Part shown: piece by piece, positions 13,927 through 25,900 of the stretch
How the letters are laid out: the number at the start of each line of letters is the position of its first letter
Numbering within the stretch: position 1 is the first letter of the stretch
NCBI GenBank assembly: GCA_025331565.1
Contig: JAFREQ010000120.1
Location: 620,001 to 684,000 of the forward strand
Length of the DNA: 64,000 bases
DNA from: Holacanthus passer
Lineage: Eukaryota > Chordata > Actinopteri > Pomacanthidae
Direction: 5' to 3'
Translations under genes and position numbers: made by a program
The notes under the pieces: model-generated
What the model was told of the DNA's origin: nothing
Database searches by the model: none
What the model saw: only the letters and a program-made list of their open reading frames with translations

Positions 13927-14695
13927 TGGGGATGTAACGATCCATCAATCTGGACCAATCTTTCGATTCAACGGTCAATGATCCAAAATCATCCATGCAT
14001 AGTACAATCATCGATCCATATCATCAGCTTTAAGATACGCATGTATTTTGAAATTCCCATGGAACGTCTGTGTCACGTTTTCTGTCCAAGCACACCTCTT
14101 TCCTAAATAACAATATATATACAGCATGCTATTAGACATAACTACATTTCCGACGATTTAAACGAGCTGAATTTCTTTGCAGAAATAACTTTGTTGCTGC
14201 CGGGAGTCAAGATACAACTTAGCTAGGGCTGCTGCTGGGACTGAGCGAAAGTTAATCTCGACCGCAGCCACAAGACTTGGTTGTTTAAAATCCCACAGCA
14301 GGAATTAAGTGTGAGTCAGACAAAAGCATCATATCTTTATTGTTTGCCTTGTGTGAATGGAGGTAGCAATCAACCAGGCAGCGAGAGAGGCAGAGATAAT
14401 TTTCTGTTTAATATAGACGGCCCTGCTGGACTGCTGGGAACTAAATGTATGACTGTCTTTTAATTCTCCTCCCTCCTCTTCCTGACTATTTTCTTCCAAA
14501 ACCTCTTACTGACTGCTCATATTTGGGACTGTCAAGACAGATGTTACACTCAGTTATCCCGGTCATCATGTCACAGGCCCCTGAATTCAATCAAAATCGT
14601 ATCGTAACAGACTTTGTGATATCAGTAAATGTTGTAGCATTGTTCAAAGAAAAAATATAATATATTGTGATGAAACTTGTGATTTGCATCCTTAG
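13927..14695. mobile_element. Decayed non-autonomous hAT-like element
   Basis: The left edge reads GGGGATGTAACGATCC, matching the GATGTAACGAT terminal repeat of fish hAT elements. The right edge reads GATTTGCATCCTTAG, a degraded inverted counterpart. Inside, near 14,595, AAAATCGTATCGTAACAGAC fits the subterminal sequence of such elements. No transposase frame is visible, and a clear 8-bp target duplication was not found. Total length is about 770 bp. Confidence 0.5.
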
Positions 14696-14729
14696 TCGCT
14701 CATAGTAATGAACACACAGAGAAGAATCA

Positions 14730-14814
14730 CCCGACCACTGGCTCTGGGCTTTGGATCTGGTTCGAACTGAATTATTATTTCATTGTCAGGCTCTGGCCAC
14801 AATTAATCAAGCTG
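14730..14814. repeat. GGGCTT-type repeat, left part, split by Tc1 insertion
   Basis: The block holds GGGCTTTGGATCTGGTTCG and then AATTAATCAAGCTGG near 14,801. Similar sequence (AATTAATCAGGCTGG) reappears at about 15,383 just beyond the Tc1-like element. The blocks may be parts of an older degenerate repeat interrupted by the Tc1-like insertion. Confidence 0.35.
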
Positions 14815-14816
14815 GT

Positions 14817-15354
14817 TCCTGATTCCAGAAAAGTTAGGGAGCTGTGTAAAACATAGGTCAAACAGAATGTGAAAATTTGCTAATCCTTTCTGACATATAC
14901 TCAATTGATCACAGTACAAAGACAATATTTAATGTTTGACCTCATCAACTGTTTGCAAATATCTGTTTATTCTGAATTTGATGGTAGCAACACGTTTCAA
15001 ACAAGTTGAGACAGGAGCAACAAAAGACTGTGAAAGTTGTGGACTGATCCAAAAACACCTGTTTGGATCATTCCACAGGTAAACAGGTTCATTGGTAACA
15101 GGTGATAGTATCATGAATTGGTAAGAAAGGTTCATCCTGGAAAGTCTCAGTCATTCACAAGCAAGGATGGAGCGAGGTTCAACACTTTGTCAAACACTGA
15201 ACACTGACATGATTGTATAAAGGATATTACTGCATGAGCTCGGGAACACTTTGTAAAACTATTGTCTGTAAACACAGCTTGTTTGCAAATGATTACATTC
15301 AGTTTTTGTTTATGTTTTGCACAGCTTCCCAACATTTTTTGGAATCGGGCTTGA
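14817..15354. mobile_element. Internally deleted Tc1-like transposon
   Basis: Inverted termini are visible: GATTCCAGAAAAGTTAGGGA at 14,821 onward, and GTTGGGAAGCTGTG-type sequence in reverse complement at 15,312-15,346, both ending in GATTCC. Inside are subterminal blocks typical of a fish Tc1 family (GGAACATTCCACAGGT-like near 15,069). The start region of the transposase frame (ATGGAGCGAGGTTCA near 15,167) jumps straight to a block normally well downstream (TGTATAAAGGATATTAC near 15,215). Nearly all of the transposase is therefore missing, including the DDE residues. The copy is about 540 bp and can only move in trans, if at all. A clean TA duplication is no longer visible. Confidence 0.8.
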
Positions 15355-15357
15355 AAT

Positions 15358-17135
15358 TGAGCTAGGTTGGGCTTACACAATAATTAATCAGGCTGGGTCA
15401 GGCTGGGTATGTACTACTCTAATCCCTTGGCTTGTTATGGCAGGAACATGGATTGAGGCTGAAGCAGACATAGAGTAAATATCTCCAATACAAAATTACT
15501 ATAAATGAATTAAGAACAGAAATTAAAGCTGCATTAAAAAAATGAAAGGACTGCAGTTGGTGGCTCTAAATTCTAACTAGAGGAAGACATTAGGTTAACC
15601 CTTACCTTAATAAAGTGACATCAGACTTTGAAAGATACTAACAAGAAAAAAATTAAAGAGCTTACATTGTTAACTCTTGCTTTCTTGCACTCCAGAATGT
15701 ATGAGATGGGGTTTTTTTTGCTTTTCTCACACATTTTAATTTATCACTTTTGCGGGTAGAGAAGTGTAGATATCCAACACCAGATGTGAATTGAAGAAAC
15801 AGGCTGAATCTATTGCACGTCAGTTAGCAGGAATGGGACTGTTGGAACTCTGGGCTATGATTTAGGATGATTACACAGGTGTATTTTCATATAAAAATGC
15901 AGTGAGGAAAGTTTGATTGAGACCAAAGTGTCTGAACTTTGCTCTCTACCCCTCTTTATAAAAGATCAGTATAATTTTTGTCTGTTTTGAAAACCATGAG
16001 AAGGCTTTTCACCACTACACTCATTAATATAAAAAAACCTGCCTAGACCAACTTCAAATGGAGCTTTTGCAGCTGTATAAAGAATTATATGCCCTTGAAC
16101 TGAAACTAAGACACACACAACCACTTAATAGCCCTGCTCACAGAATAATGATGAGTTGTTCCGTGATTACTGTTTACCCTGCTTAAAATAACTTATTAAA
16201 CAGGTGCAGCGTTATCAGAGCCTTATATTTGTGGACACATTCCCAGGCAGACAAAGCCACAGGTGTAAGGCTTTGAAAGGGAAAGTGTACATAGCACAAT
16301 CAGCTCTTAAGACAGACAAATGAGTGCTGGGGCACGGGCTGGGCAGAGCTTAAGCAAAATGTTTGCACTAAATTCAATTACTTTTGTTCATGGAGTCAGT
16401 ATTAAAAGTGTTTGTTAAAGGCAGATTCCAACAGAGCTTTATTAAGTTGACTATGGGAGCAATGCCCAAGGTGATTCACTGTGCAGCAACACAGGGTCGG
16501 TTTTCTTGCTGCTAACACACAGCAACACTTGCAAACTTCAAATAGGATGATTTGCAGATGTGCCTTGTAATTAAGTTTTATTTCATTTTAGACAAACTAT
16601 TTGAAGAAGCAAATGAAGTGACAGTACGACCAAACTTGGTACAGACATTAATAAGCTATAACCTATATTACCACTTTCTCTCAGAGGGACGGTGGAGGAA
16701 GCTCAGTGTCCCAATTATATCTACATCCATGTTCCCTCTAAAAAATGTGGTGAGATTTTATTGGCGGCTAAATGCAGATAATAATTTAGGTGGTCAAACA
16801 CTAACAAATGAAAGACCTGCGAGAGATTGATATTCCGTTGGGTAATTAAAGGTTGAGCGGACAGAAATAAACACAGCAGAAGAAGGTTATGATTAGGCCT
16901 TTGAAGATGCAGATAGGCTTCAGGATAAAGAAAACTATGTTTAGAAAACTGCATGTGGTAATATAAGAGATATGCCTATGGAGAGCTGGAATACTGTACT
17001 TCAAAGTTTAGACCTCCATACAATTTGAGTGACTGAGCTGCACACATAGTCCTCTCAAGTGCTGTAATTGTTTAAGGATGTTCAGATTACATCAGCATGG
17101 CAGATGCACAGAGGATTCAAAACAAAGACCAAATG
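15358..17135. other. Intron 3 DNA, nothing recognised
   Basis: After the GGGCT-type remnant at 15,360-15,410 the DNA is AT-rich, with scattered short frames and no exon, RNA gene or named repeat that I can support. Confidence 0.5.
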
Positions 17136-17139
17136 GTTC

Positions 17140-17462
17140 AGCTGCAGCCAGCAAGTCCTCCAAGCTAAATGGTAAAATACACTGTTTCTGATTGCCCTCC
17201 AAAATGACCCATGCTAGCGTTTTCTGATCTAAACCATTGCAGGGCGTTACGAGAATGATTTATGAGACCGTTTCCTGATCTTCCATCTCCGTGGTTAGGG
17301 TATGGTTGGGTTTGGAGAAAATTAGTTGGTTAAGGTTAGAGAAATATTGTGGTTTGGGTTGCAAAAAGTACTTGGTTAATGGTTACAGAATTATGATATT
17401 GGTTAAAAGAAGAACATCTTGGTTTAGGATAGAGAAAGAACTCTATCATGGTTAGAAGAAAC
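17140..17462 (-). repeat. Interspersed repeat family 'A', copy 2 (inverted)
   Basis: Read on the minus strand this copy contains GGGTCATTTTGGAGGGC (near 17,200) and GGAGGACTTG (near 17,152), the same blocks as copies 1 and 3. The plus-strand right part (17,290-17,462) is a degenerate run of TTGGTTAAGGTTAGAGAAA-like units. Together with copy 3, about 0.9 kb to the right and facing the other way, it could also be one arm of a single element with long inverted termini. Confidence 0.55.
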
Positions 17463-18404
17463 TAACATTGCTAAGAGACAGAATGCGAACAGCGGTTTTC
17501 CACATTGTCCACATTTGACCCATCCGCTCACCCCGAGTTCCTCCCCAAGAGGTTTAGTGGTTCTATAGCAATCTTTCCCTACTTCCGCCTTTGCTTCTGA
17601 CAGACGACAGTCATAATTCACATAGCCACTAGAAGGCCTTGTTAGGTAAGGATCATTTTAGTCATTTGAACAAACAACTACTGCTGCCATTTTCCTCACT
17701 GTAACAAATGTATTCTCATAATGTGCTCCAGTTATGGATTTTACACTTTGCTGTTGTGCTGTGTTTTGATGTTATTTGGTTTTACTGTTTGTCATTTATA
17801 TTTCTGAGACTGTCCTCATCAGAGAGACACCATCATTGTTTGTAATCATTACTTTACCGATTACAAATTTTAATAATGGCTTGTCTCTGCAGCAAATTCC
17901 AAAGTAGTGTGATACTGTTTTACTGGCATAAAACATCTGACAACATATGCAGACATATATGGCTGAAATGCACTGTAAAGATCAACCATTATTGACTGTC
18001 TTTGAAATAAAAAAGGGTCTTTGTTTGCAGCTTAGCCTTGCAGAACTCAGTCGCTTTGACTTGTGCTGCTGCTTGCAGAGACCCTGTCCAATTCTCATTT
18101 CATGTTTCATTGCAGCAATTCAGCTAGCCAATTACTACCTCAACTGAATCAAAACAATGAGTTGCTTTTGAAATTTAAGTTAAATTTGTGATGGTTGTAC
18201 ACGTTGAACACACCAGTTTGTGGTGCTTTTCAGCCACAGATATCTGTATGTAGATTGGCAGAAAGTTTGGGTGGGTGGTTGGGAGCAGATGTGTGTGACT
18301 TCAACACAGGAGACTACATTTTGTGTCCTGTCTCTAAACAACAATCAGCCTTGTTTTTTTCAACCATGACCACAATCTTTTCCTAGCCTTATAAAAGTGG
18401 TTTC

Positions 18405-18555
18405 AGTTGCCTAAACTTAATCAAACCTTAACCACAGAGGTGGCAGATCACAAAACACTTAAAGAGTCATTTTAGGAATAGTCATGTGGGTCATTTTGAA
18501 AGGCGCTGACAAACAACTTACTTTGTTGTTTGAGTGTGAGGACCTGCAGATTTTT
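18405..18555 (+). repeat. Interspersed repeat family 'A', copy 3
   Basis: Contains CCTAAACTTAATCAAACC (near 18,410), GTGGGTCATTTTGAAAGGCG (near 18,487) and GAGGACCTGCAG (near 18,538), aligning in order with copy 1. It is in inverted orientation to copy 2. Confidence 0.55.
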
Positions 18556-19609
18556 CTGTCTTTTCAATTAAAACACTTCATGTTATTCCAGTTTTTTGTT
18601 TCACAGGGTGAATTTCCTCAAACATTTTTGTTCATATGTTTCCCTCCTAAAGATGAACATGGTAACAGAATCAGAATTCAGCATATATAATAGACTGAAC
18701 AGATTGTGCCAACACATAAGTTATTGCGTCCCAAATATCCCATGATAGTGGCCTGTCCCTTTAAAACAACGTTAAGCCACCGAGTAACATCAATAAGCTA
18801 ACAAGGCAAACGTGTCCTGGTAGTGAAGCCACAATACCCCAAAGCCTCAGTTTCAGCTAATCTGAAAATATGCTGAGTGTCCTCATGTGGGGAACAATGA
18901 GGGTGTGTGGTGGGAAGTGGAGGAAATCTTACACATACCAAGCAGGCTGTGCAAAATTAACTAAAGTGTGTTTTTAAGAGTGGGAGGGAACCAAAATAAA
19001 TCTTGAAAGACCTGACTATCATGCTCCTTGTCTGACTCTTATCCAAGTTTAGCCACGCACACAACTAGAGGTTAATTCTTTTGACCTGAGACAAACTCTT
19101 TCCACGTTATTAGGCATTTCTGCCGTTGACAGAAGCTTTCAAAGCCTGTTCGTTAGAGACCAAACATGTCAGAGAAAGTACCAAGAATGCCAACCATCTC
19201 AATGAGGCAGCAGCCTCCTGTTTGGTGGTCGAGATGAGTGAACTGTTCACAGGACTCTGAGTAACAATCAGAGGCAATAGCTCAGTTTCTTTTAAATTGT
19301 GCGCTATAGGGTTACAACCATACAACCATAATGCCACAATTCCAACACTGAATATATATATATATTCAGAGTTGTTTTTGTGATTTTTACATCAATATTT
19401 AAACAGTGGAAGCTTTCCAAAACATGCATTGTTATATTTCTTTCTTCCTATTCACTCCTTGCTTCATGCTACTGATGAGCAACACTGAGAACATGAAAAA
19501 TTAAGATATGGTTGGCCATAATTCAGTTCATCAAGTATTTGTAAGGCACAGAATTTGTTTGGACAAACCAAACCAAAGCCGACCAGATCGGATTTGGCCC
19601 AAAGCTAAA

Positions 19610-19630
19610 TTTTTTTTTTTTTTTTTTTTT
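19610..19630. repeat. Poly(T) run, 21 bases
   Basis: An uninterrupted 21-base T tract. It lies on the tail side of the minus-strand SINE that follows, but about 70-130 bp separate them, so it need not be the SINE's own tail. Confidence 0.9.
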
Positions 19631-19699
19631 CATTTCTGTGTTATTTGTTACTTCCAAAAGTCAAAGTGAGATGCAGGGGTATACCAAACCAAAAGGATT

Positions 19700-19963
19700 T
19701 TTGTCCATTCACTTCTTGAAATCATAGTCATCCGCAGTCAGCCACCGTTAGCACCCACTACAGAACAGTCTTCTACCCCTGGACACGGGGAGCAGATGGG
19801 GTTATGCACCTTGCTCAAGGGCACCTTGGTACTAATTAAAAGGTGCCCTTGAGCATTGGCCATTGACTTCCCCCACACAGATCTTTTGAGCCTTTTGCAG
19901 AGTTTAAAACCGCTGATCTCCTGGTCACAAGTGCACAGCTAACCTTTAGGCTACTGCTGTAGT
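19700..19963 (-). repeat. tRNA-derived SINE, minus strand
   Basis: On the minus strand the head begins near 19,960 with an A-box-like TAGCCTAAAGGTT (19,941-19,953), then GTGACC and a degenerate B box around 19,901-19,913. The body continues with GGTGCCCTTGAGCAAGG and ACCCCATCTGCTCCCCG, matching the very common fish SINE core 'CCTTGAGCAAGGCAC...CCCAACTGCTCCCCGGG'. A second, inverted copy of the TGCTCAAGGGCACCTT block makes a perfect 16-bp hairpin (see findings). The B box is decayed, so transcription is unlikely. Confidence 0.72.
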
Positions 19964-19969
19964 TATTCC

Positions 19970-22900
19970 TCAGCAGCTTTTTATGCGAGGGTCTGTGTAT
20001 ATTTAGAGAAGCGGTTATTAGTTGTGTTTACTCTGGGCGAAGGTTAAAACGTTACACGCCTGGATGAACTCACTCTTAACACAGGCTTAAGTTCCAGTGA
20101 AAACATTTCCGTAACATTGTCAGGTTCTCAGAACCTAAACCAATCAGTGTTTAGAAATTCAGATGACTTGTTTATCTTATGAATGGTAAACGCCGAGGTG
20201 AAAGCCGTAAATCTAAACATTCAATGCACATGATACTTAACAGCTGAGGCTTTAAAACAGGCTCAAACACATTCACAAATGTGTTTCAATTTAAATAGAG
20301 GGGTAGGTTCAAACCATAATTGCCACATTTTTTTGAAGTTTCAAAAAAGTGCAAAGGTAGTTTCACCTATTTGTTTTAGCATAATTCACCATAATTCCCG
20401 CATTTTCTTAAGATTCACCTTCATGCGGTTACTGCAGCTCCACCAATGTGCTTTAGACTGGGGATAGATTTTTAGCTACTGTGGCATGAGTGGAGTACTT
20501 AAGAGTACATTGTTCACAGATGTACCATACACTTCAAACCCTCATGAGACCAGATGTAGCCTTTTCTGTCTCTGATTCAACATTTGAAGGTATGAATTTC
20601 TTGTAAATGTGTTCGGCCCTAAAAGCAGAATTCGGCATCATGCACTGCACTGTACTGAAAAGACTCATTTGAGCTCTTCATTATTGGAAAGTGTACACTG
20701 CAGTGTTTCATGCATTTTGGGGGAAATTGGAAAGTTGTTTTTTTAAATTTGATTAGATTTTTATGAAAGAGAAAAAGCATACAAACACTTAGATGTCCTA
20801 TAGGCTCACATGGCTATGTTTTAGGGTCATCACCTAATTTTAGATTATTACAGATTTGTCATAGTAGCATATATGTCCACCAGTAATTGCAGTAAAGAAA
20901 TGCCATGAAGTCATTTGGAAACAATTTCAGCATTACATACTGTAGTTGACACTAAAGATCACTGACAAGGTCATCTGCAAAATATTCTGTATTAAATATT
21001 CTGCTGTAGTAAATATTCTCCACCAATTCCTGAAGGAAAAACAGGCATCATTGTCCGTCACTGTTTGGTGCCAGGTAGTCCCTGCTGCAAGAATCAGGAA
21101 TTGCTTAACGATTTAATAAATAATTCCAACAATATTTATGTCTGCCTCCTGAATGAAAGAAAAAAAACATCACAAAGACATTAAGAAGCAATTACAGGTG
21201 AAATGCTTCCAGATTTGAGTGACAAATTGCAACGAACAGCAGTCATAAATAAATGAGGCTTGGTGGAGTGTGTTGAGCTGGCACGGCTAACGTTCAGTGA
21301 TAATGGGGTCAAGTGCCACAGAGCTCTTTACCAAACAGCTCGCACCTGTGTAATTTAAAAAATGGCTGTACTGCAGTGACCACAACACTGTGACACAAAA
21401 CAGAGCAGCTCCCCTCCTTGTCATTTGAAAGTTATTTTACAAACCATTATCGTAAATTTCTCTGCGCGAGCTCTTTCTTTAGTATCAGTTTATGATCCGT
21501 CAGTTGGCCCCGAGGGGGGAGGAAAAGGAGGTGGGCTGAACTTGCTCTATGCGGGTTAAGTGGCAGCTCAATGTGTCATGGGAAAGAAAACATGCCCCCC
21601 GTGGCTGGCCTGTTTAAGGTATCCTTTCAAAGGTTATCGTCTCTCTTTAATGCCAACATCACAGGCTGGTCTGGCCCCGAGCTGGTCACAAACAGGAAGT
21701 CTCTGCTAATCCTGGTCTTCCCTAATGACGCAGAGGAATTCTCAATATTCCCATTGTCTTCCTGGCTGCACTTCCTCAAAGTCTTCAACCGCATTGTTTC
21801 ACTCTCTTTTCAAGAACTATGAACTGGGACAATTAGGATTTCAGTCAAGTCCATATTCATTGTAAAGGGCAATGACTCAGAATATGAAGCTGAAATAATG
21901 ATAAGTTTGCTGAATTTTTTTTTTTTGAGTGGTCATTGCTGTGGTGTTTTTGCACTTCAGCAAAGATCACCTTGTAACAAATAAGTGTGGGCAGCACTTT
22001 GTTGTATTTTTCCCTAGATTTTCCACTAATAAACTGTTATTTTCTGTGCACATAGGGCTCTTTTTTCAGCTGTTCAGCCATTGTGGCTTTAGCTGCTCAT
22101 GCTAAGTCGCCAGTTCTTCTGTTTATTCCAAACAAACCACTTATGCTGTCACTAAAACATCATTTCCAGTACACCAGAGGCTTTTTTTAACTGACACTGA
22201 ATGTTCAGAGCAGCAACTGTAAGCTCTCAGCGGCTTGGTGTAGTTTGGATCCCCTTTGTTTTAAATCAATCAGTCTGATTATTGATGCATACTGAACTTT
22301 ACGATAACTTAAGTCTGTGCAGAGGAAGAGTTGTGCCACTGCCTGGTGTGCTCTGAATGCTGATGCACAGATTAAAGCCGAGCCTGTCATGGGTATAGTC
22401 CAGTCCAGCTCAGCTCCTATCAGCATTATTCCAAAGCACTCAGGCATGACATCTGCCAAGAGGCCTGCTGCAGGGTTTGGCCTCATCACCAGGAACACGT
22501 CCAAGTCAAATATTGTTGCCCTCGCACATTGTGGGGCAGCACCCTGTCACAGCTCCTCTTTAACCAGGAGGTGATGTTTATGACAGCGCTTGGAAAATTA
22601 ATGGCACTGTTTCCATACAGGAGGGGGAAAAAAAAAACGTAGGAGGTACAACATACCACACACACTCATGCGTTTAGATGTGGTGGTGAGGAGGGGATGG
22701 TGGGGTCAGGGCTCTTGGTTCTTTCTTTTTCTGCATCACAACTTGACCGGTGTGTCATCGGCAGCAGAGATACGTCCAACACCGTGCTTCAAAAAAGCAG
22801 GATCAAAGTGGATGACATAAGCCAGCAGAGCCTTCAGAGGAATAAGATAAATGTACAGAGTGGAGTCTTTATCAAAGGCTCGCCTGTTTTAAGATCCTGA

Positions 22901-25900
22901 TTAAAGCTTGCAGAGCTCCCCCACCCCCTTCCCAGTGGAAATAGGTGTTCAAACATGATTCTGTTTTAGTTGGCCTGCAGCTCTGCTGAGAAGCTCCCCT
23001 TTGGGCTTGCCATGAGACTCCTGCAATCGCCGGCTGTCACACTGCAGCACAAGGAATTCACAGTGTTTTTACTGTGTTTTTCAAACCATGAAATGCACTT
23101 CAGTTCAGCCCTGCAAGAGAAAAAGAATAATAGAGAGCGTGATTTCGTTTGATCTCTGCTTTCTGTGGCTCTGAAATAACTAAAAAGGTGGGCTTGTGGT
23201 TTAAGACAACTCAAGACAACACTGTCCAAAGCAATACGAGTCACGCTACAAGTCTGGTAGTGCAAACGTGTTTATCTTTTTCACCCTTTTCCTGGTGTCT
23301 GCTGGCTGATATCAAGCTGTTTTCTGCTAAGACAAGATGAGTCGATTTTTTTTGTCACAGGGGATAAGATAAATGAGGGGGGTATCCATATTACAACTAG
23401 GCCACTACTGTGATATCAGCTGAGCCAGATGGTGGCTGGAAATGCGTAGCTGATAATTAAAGTGGAGCTTGAACCACTGTAAGGGCACACAAATGAAAAA
23501 AAGACCAAGAGGGCAGGATGGAAAGTAAATACCGGGCTTCAGATAAATACTGGGCAATTCTGGCTGTGGTTTGGAGGTTTATCTACTGTACCAGCCACTT
23601 TGGTAGGTAACTAAAGAAAATAGTTAAAGCAGCAGGTGAGTTCTGGCCAGCCACTGTGGTAACTGTGGCCAAATGTTAGTTTGGATATGTGTGTGTGTGT
23701 GATTTGGAGTGGAGACAAAAAATGTGCTGTAGTAAGCTCCACTAATGAACAGCATTATTTAGTATTTTGTGACACCAGTGGTTTCTGTGCTCTGCTTAAA
23801 AGAGATTTCAAAGTCAAAGGTGAGCAGTGGTGTGAGCCATTCTTCCTGGGGTTTTCAGATGATGAATGTGGGTTTCTTTAGGCAGAAAGTTTTTTATTAT
23901 TATTTGTTCAGTCTAAGTGCTGCTGCTAATGGCCAAGTTCCCTGTTTATTCCAACCAAACTGATGTTACTGCAGATGGAAAATGTAGCACTTCCTGTTTG
24001 GGGATTCTTCCCAGGAAGGATTTTTCTTATGTTTAGAACAACATGTATACAAAATGTAAAAGCATGTGGCCACATGTTACTGACACAGCTTACCAAAATA
24101 ATGGGAGAGCAAAGTGGAGAGGAATTACACAAGAGTTTAGGCTGCCTTTCCTGAGTGTGACACAGACACAAGGTGTGAGTTACCATTGAGTTTTCTACCT
24201 GGCTGCTACTGCCAAATTTGAGCACTGAACCTGACCCAAGACCTGAGGCTTTTTTTTTTTTTTTTTAATCCATCCAACACACCTTGTCTTGTTCCCACTT
24301 CCTCTTTGACACCACATATCTGCTTTCAACACATGATGTGCAAGAAAGCTAGCGTGGTCAGAGAGAGAAGGAGAAATTTGAATAATATCTGAAAAGGTTA
24401 TTCTAACACAGAGTTCTAAGTCAACATGAAAAGATTTGAACCTTTATGAAGAGCTCAGGAAATGTACAATGTTGTTCCCCACAAATGTTGCATGTTCTGG
24501 ATAAGGACAATAAAATCAGAGGAAATACTGTCGGTGAACTGAAGAATAACTGGGGCTAAAATGAAAATTCCCAAGATCCAAATATTTTATAAGAATGTAT
24601 TGAAGGAAAACTGCACCTCAATATGACTGACTATTATGTAACATGGCCACCCTGAAGCGTTCAAAATACATCACAAACAAGCCTTCAGAGCGCACTATCT
24701 GACATAAGATAAATAGGTTACATATTGCTTCTCCGACAAATATGGGCGTGCACATTTTCAGTCGTTCACCCTCCAACAAAGCTCATTAAAGCAAAATCAG
24801 TTTCAACACCTATATGTGAGATATAGCAGTGTCAGATAAACTCTTAACATGATACACATGTTTTGATTCATTTCACTTGGGCTGAACACAACAAGTGCTA
24901 ATTCTATTCTATTTTGCCACGTCTTTTTTCTGCGTAATGTGTAAATGCATGTGGCATTTACTTAATATTCTTCTGTCTCATTAGATTAATAAAACTAAAC
25001 TATATCAGCTGTGTTACTTTCTTTTTAGTATTTTTAGTACTTTCAAGTTTTAGTATTTTTGTGCTTTTTTTCTTCCAGTACAATACTTACATAACATGCT
25101 TGAATAAGTAAACGTAATGAAAACAGGCCCTTAAATTGAATCTAATACGTTTTATAGCAGGTAGCTCCAAATCTAAATCCTCTGTATTTGTTAACAGACT
25201 CAAACCATCTGCATTTCTCTCTGGCAAGAGCCTCATACATGTGTTAATATGCATTACAATGACATGAAAATATGCTGAGAATTTGGCCTGTCTCGATTTT
25301 AGAAGCTTGAAAGTTAAACCATGAGCTCAAATCTTAGGCATTTCAGTGGGACTGCGTGTAGGAAACAGAGAGCCACACTGACGCTGACCTGATGAGAAAG
25401 TGTCCATCAACAGCAGCTGGTCTCTCAGGATGCGGATCAAAAAACACAAACTCCTGGACTTGCTCTTAGATGGCAGGGTGCAATGAGACTGTTGACTGGA
25501 GACAAGGTGAGAAGGCACAGGGACTGAAGCCTGGACGCCTCTGGAAGACATGTGCACTGCTCTAAGTAGGAGAGATGCCGTCCAGTATTTACTCAGGTGG
25601 AATAATACACAGCCAAAGCAGTCCAGTGTGTAGTGATAAAACAAAGAAGATTCTGAAGAATGTGCTCCATATGTTGCTAAGAGCGGAGAAGCATTAGCTG
25701 AATTCCCAGATTGGATATCAGTGTTTTGACCATAAATGGATTCCTTCATCACTCATGGGGCTACCTTGTTAGCCAAAATGATTACCTAGTGAACCTTGGT
25801 AGTGCTTATGGAATACGCCTTGGCCACCTCATAGCTATGTGTAAAGGAGTTTACACACCGAACTCTTGAGGAGAGAGGAAACCAAAGAGAGCATTTCACA

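Noticed and set aside
25327..25752. 141-codon minus-strand frame
   Set aside because: Serine/leucine-rich, without a known family or flanking splice sites. I cannot exclude a repeat-derived relic.
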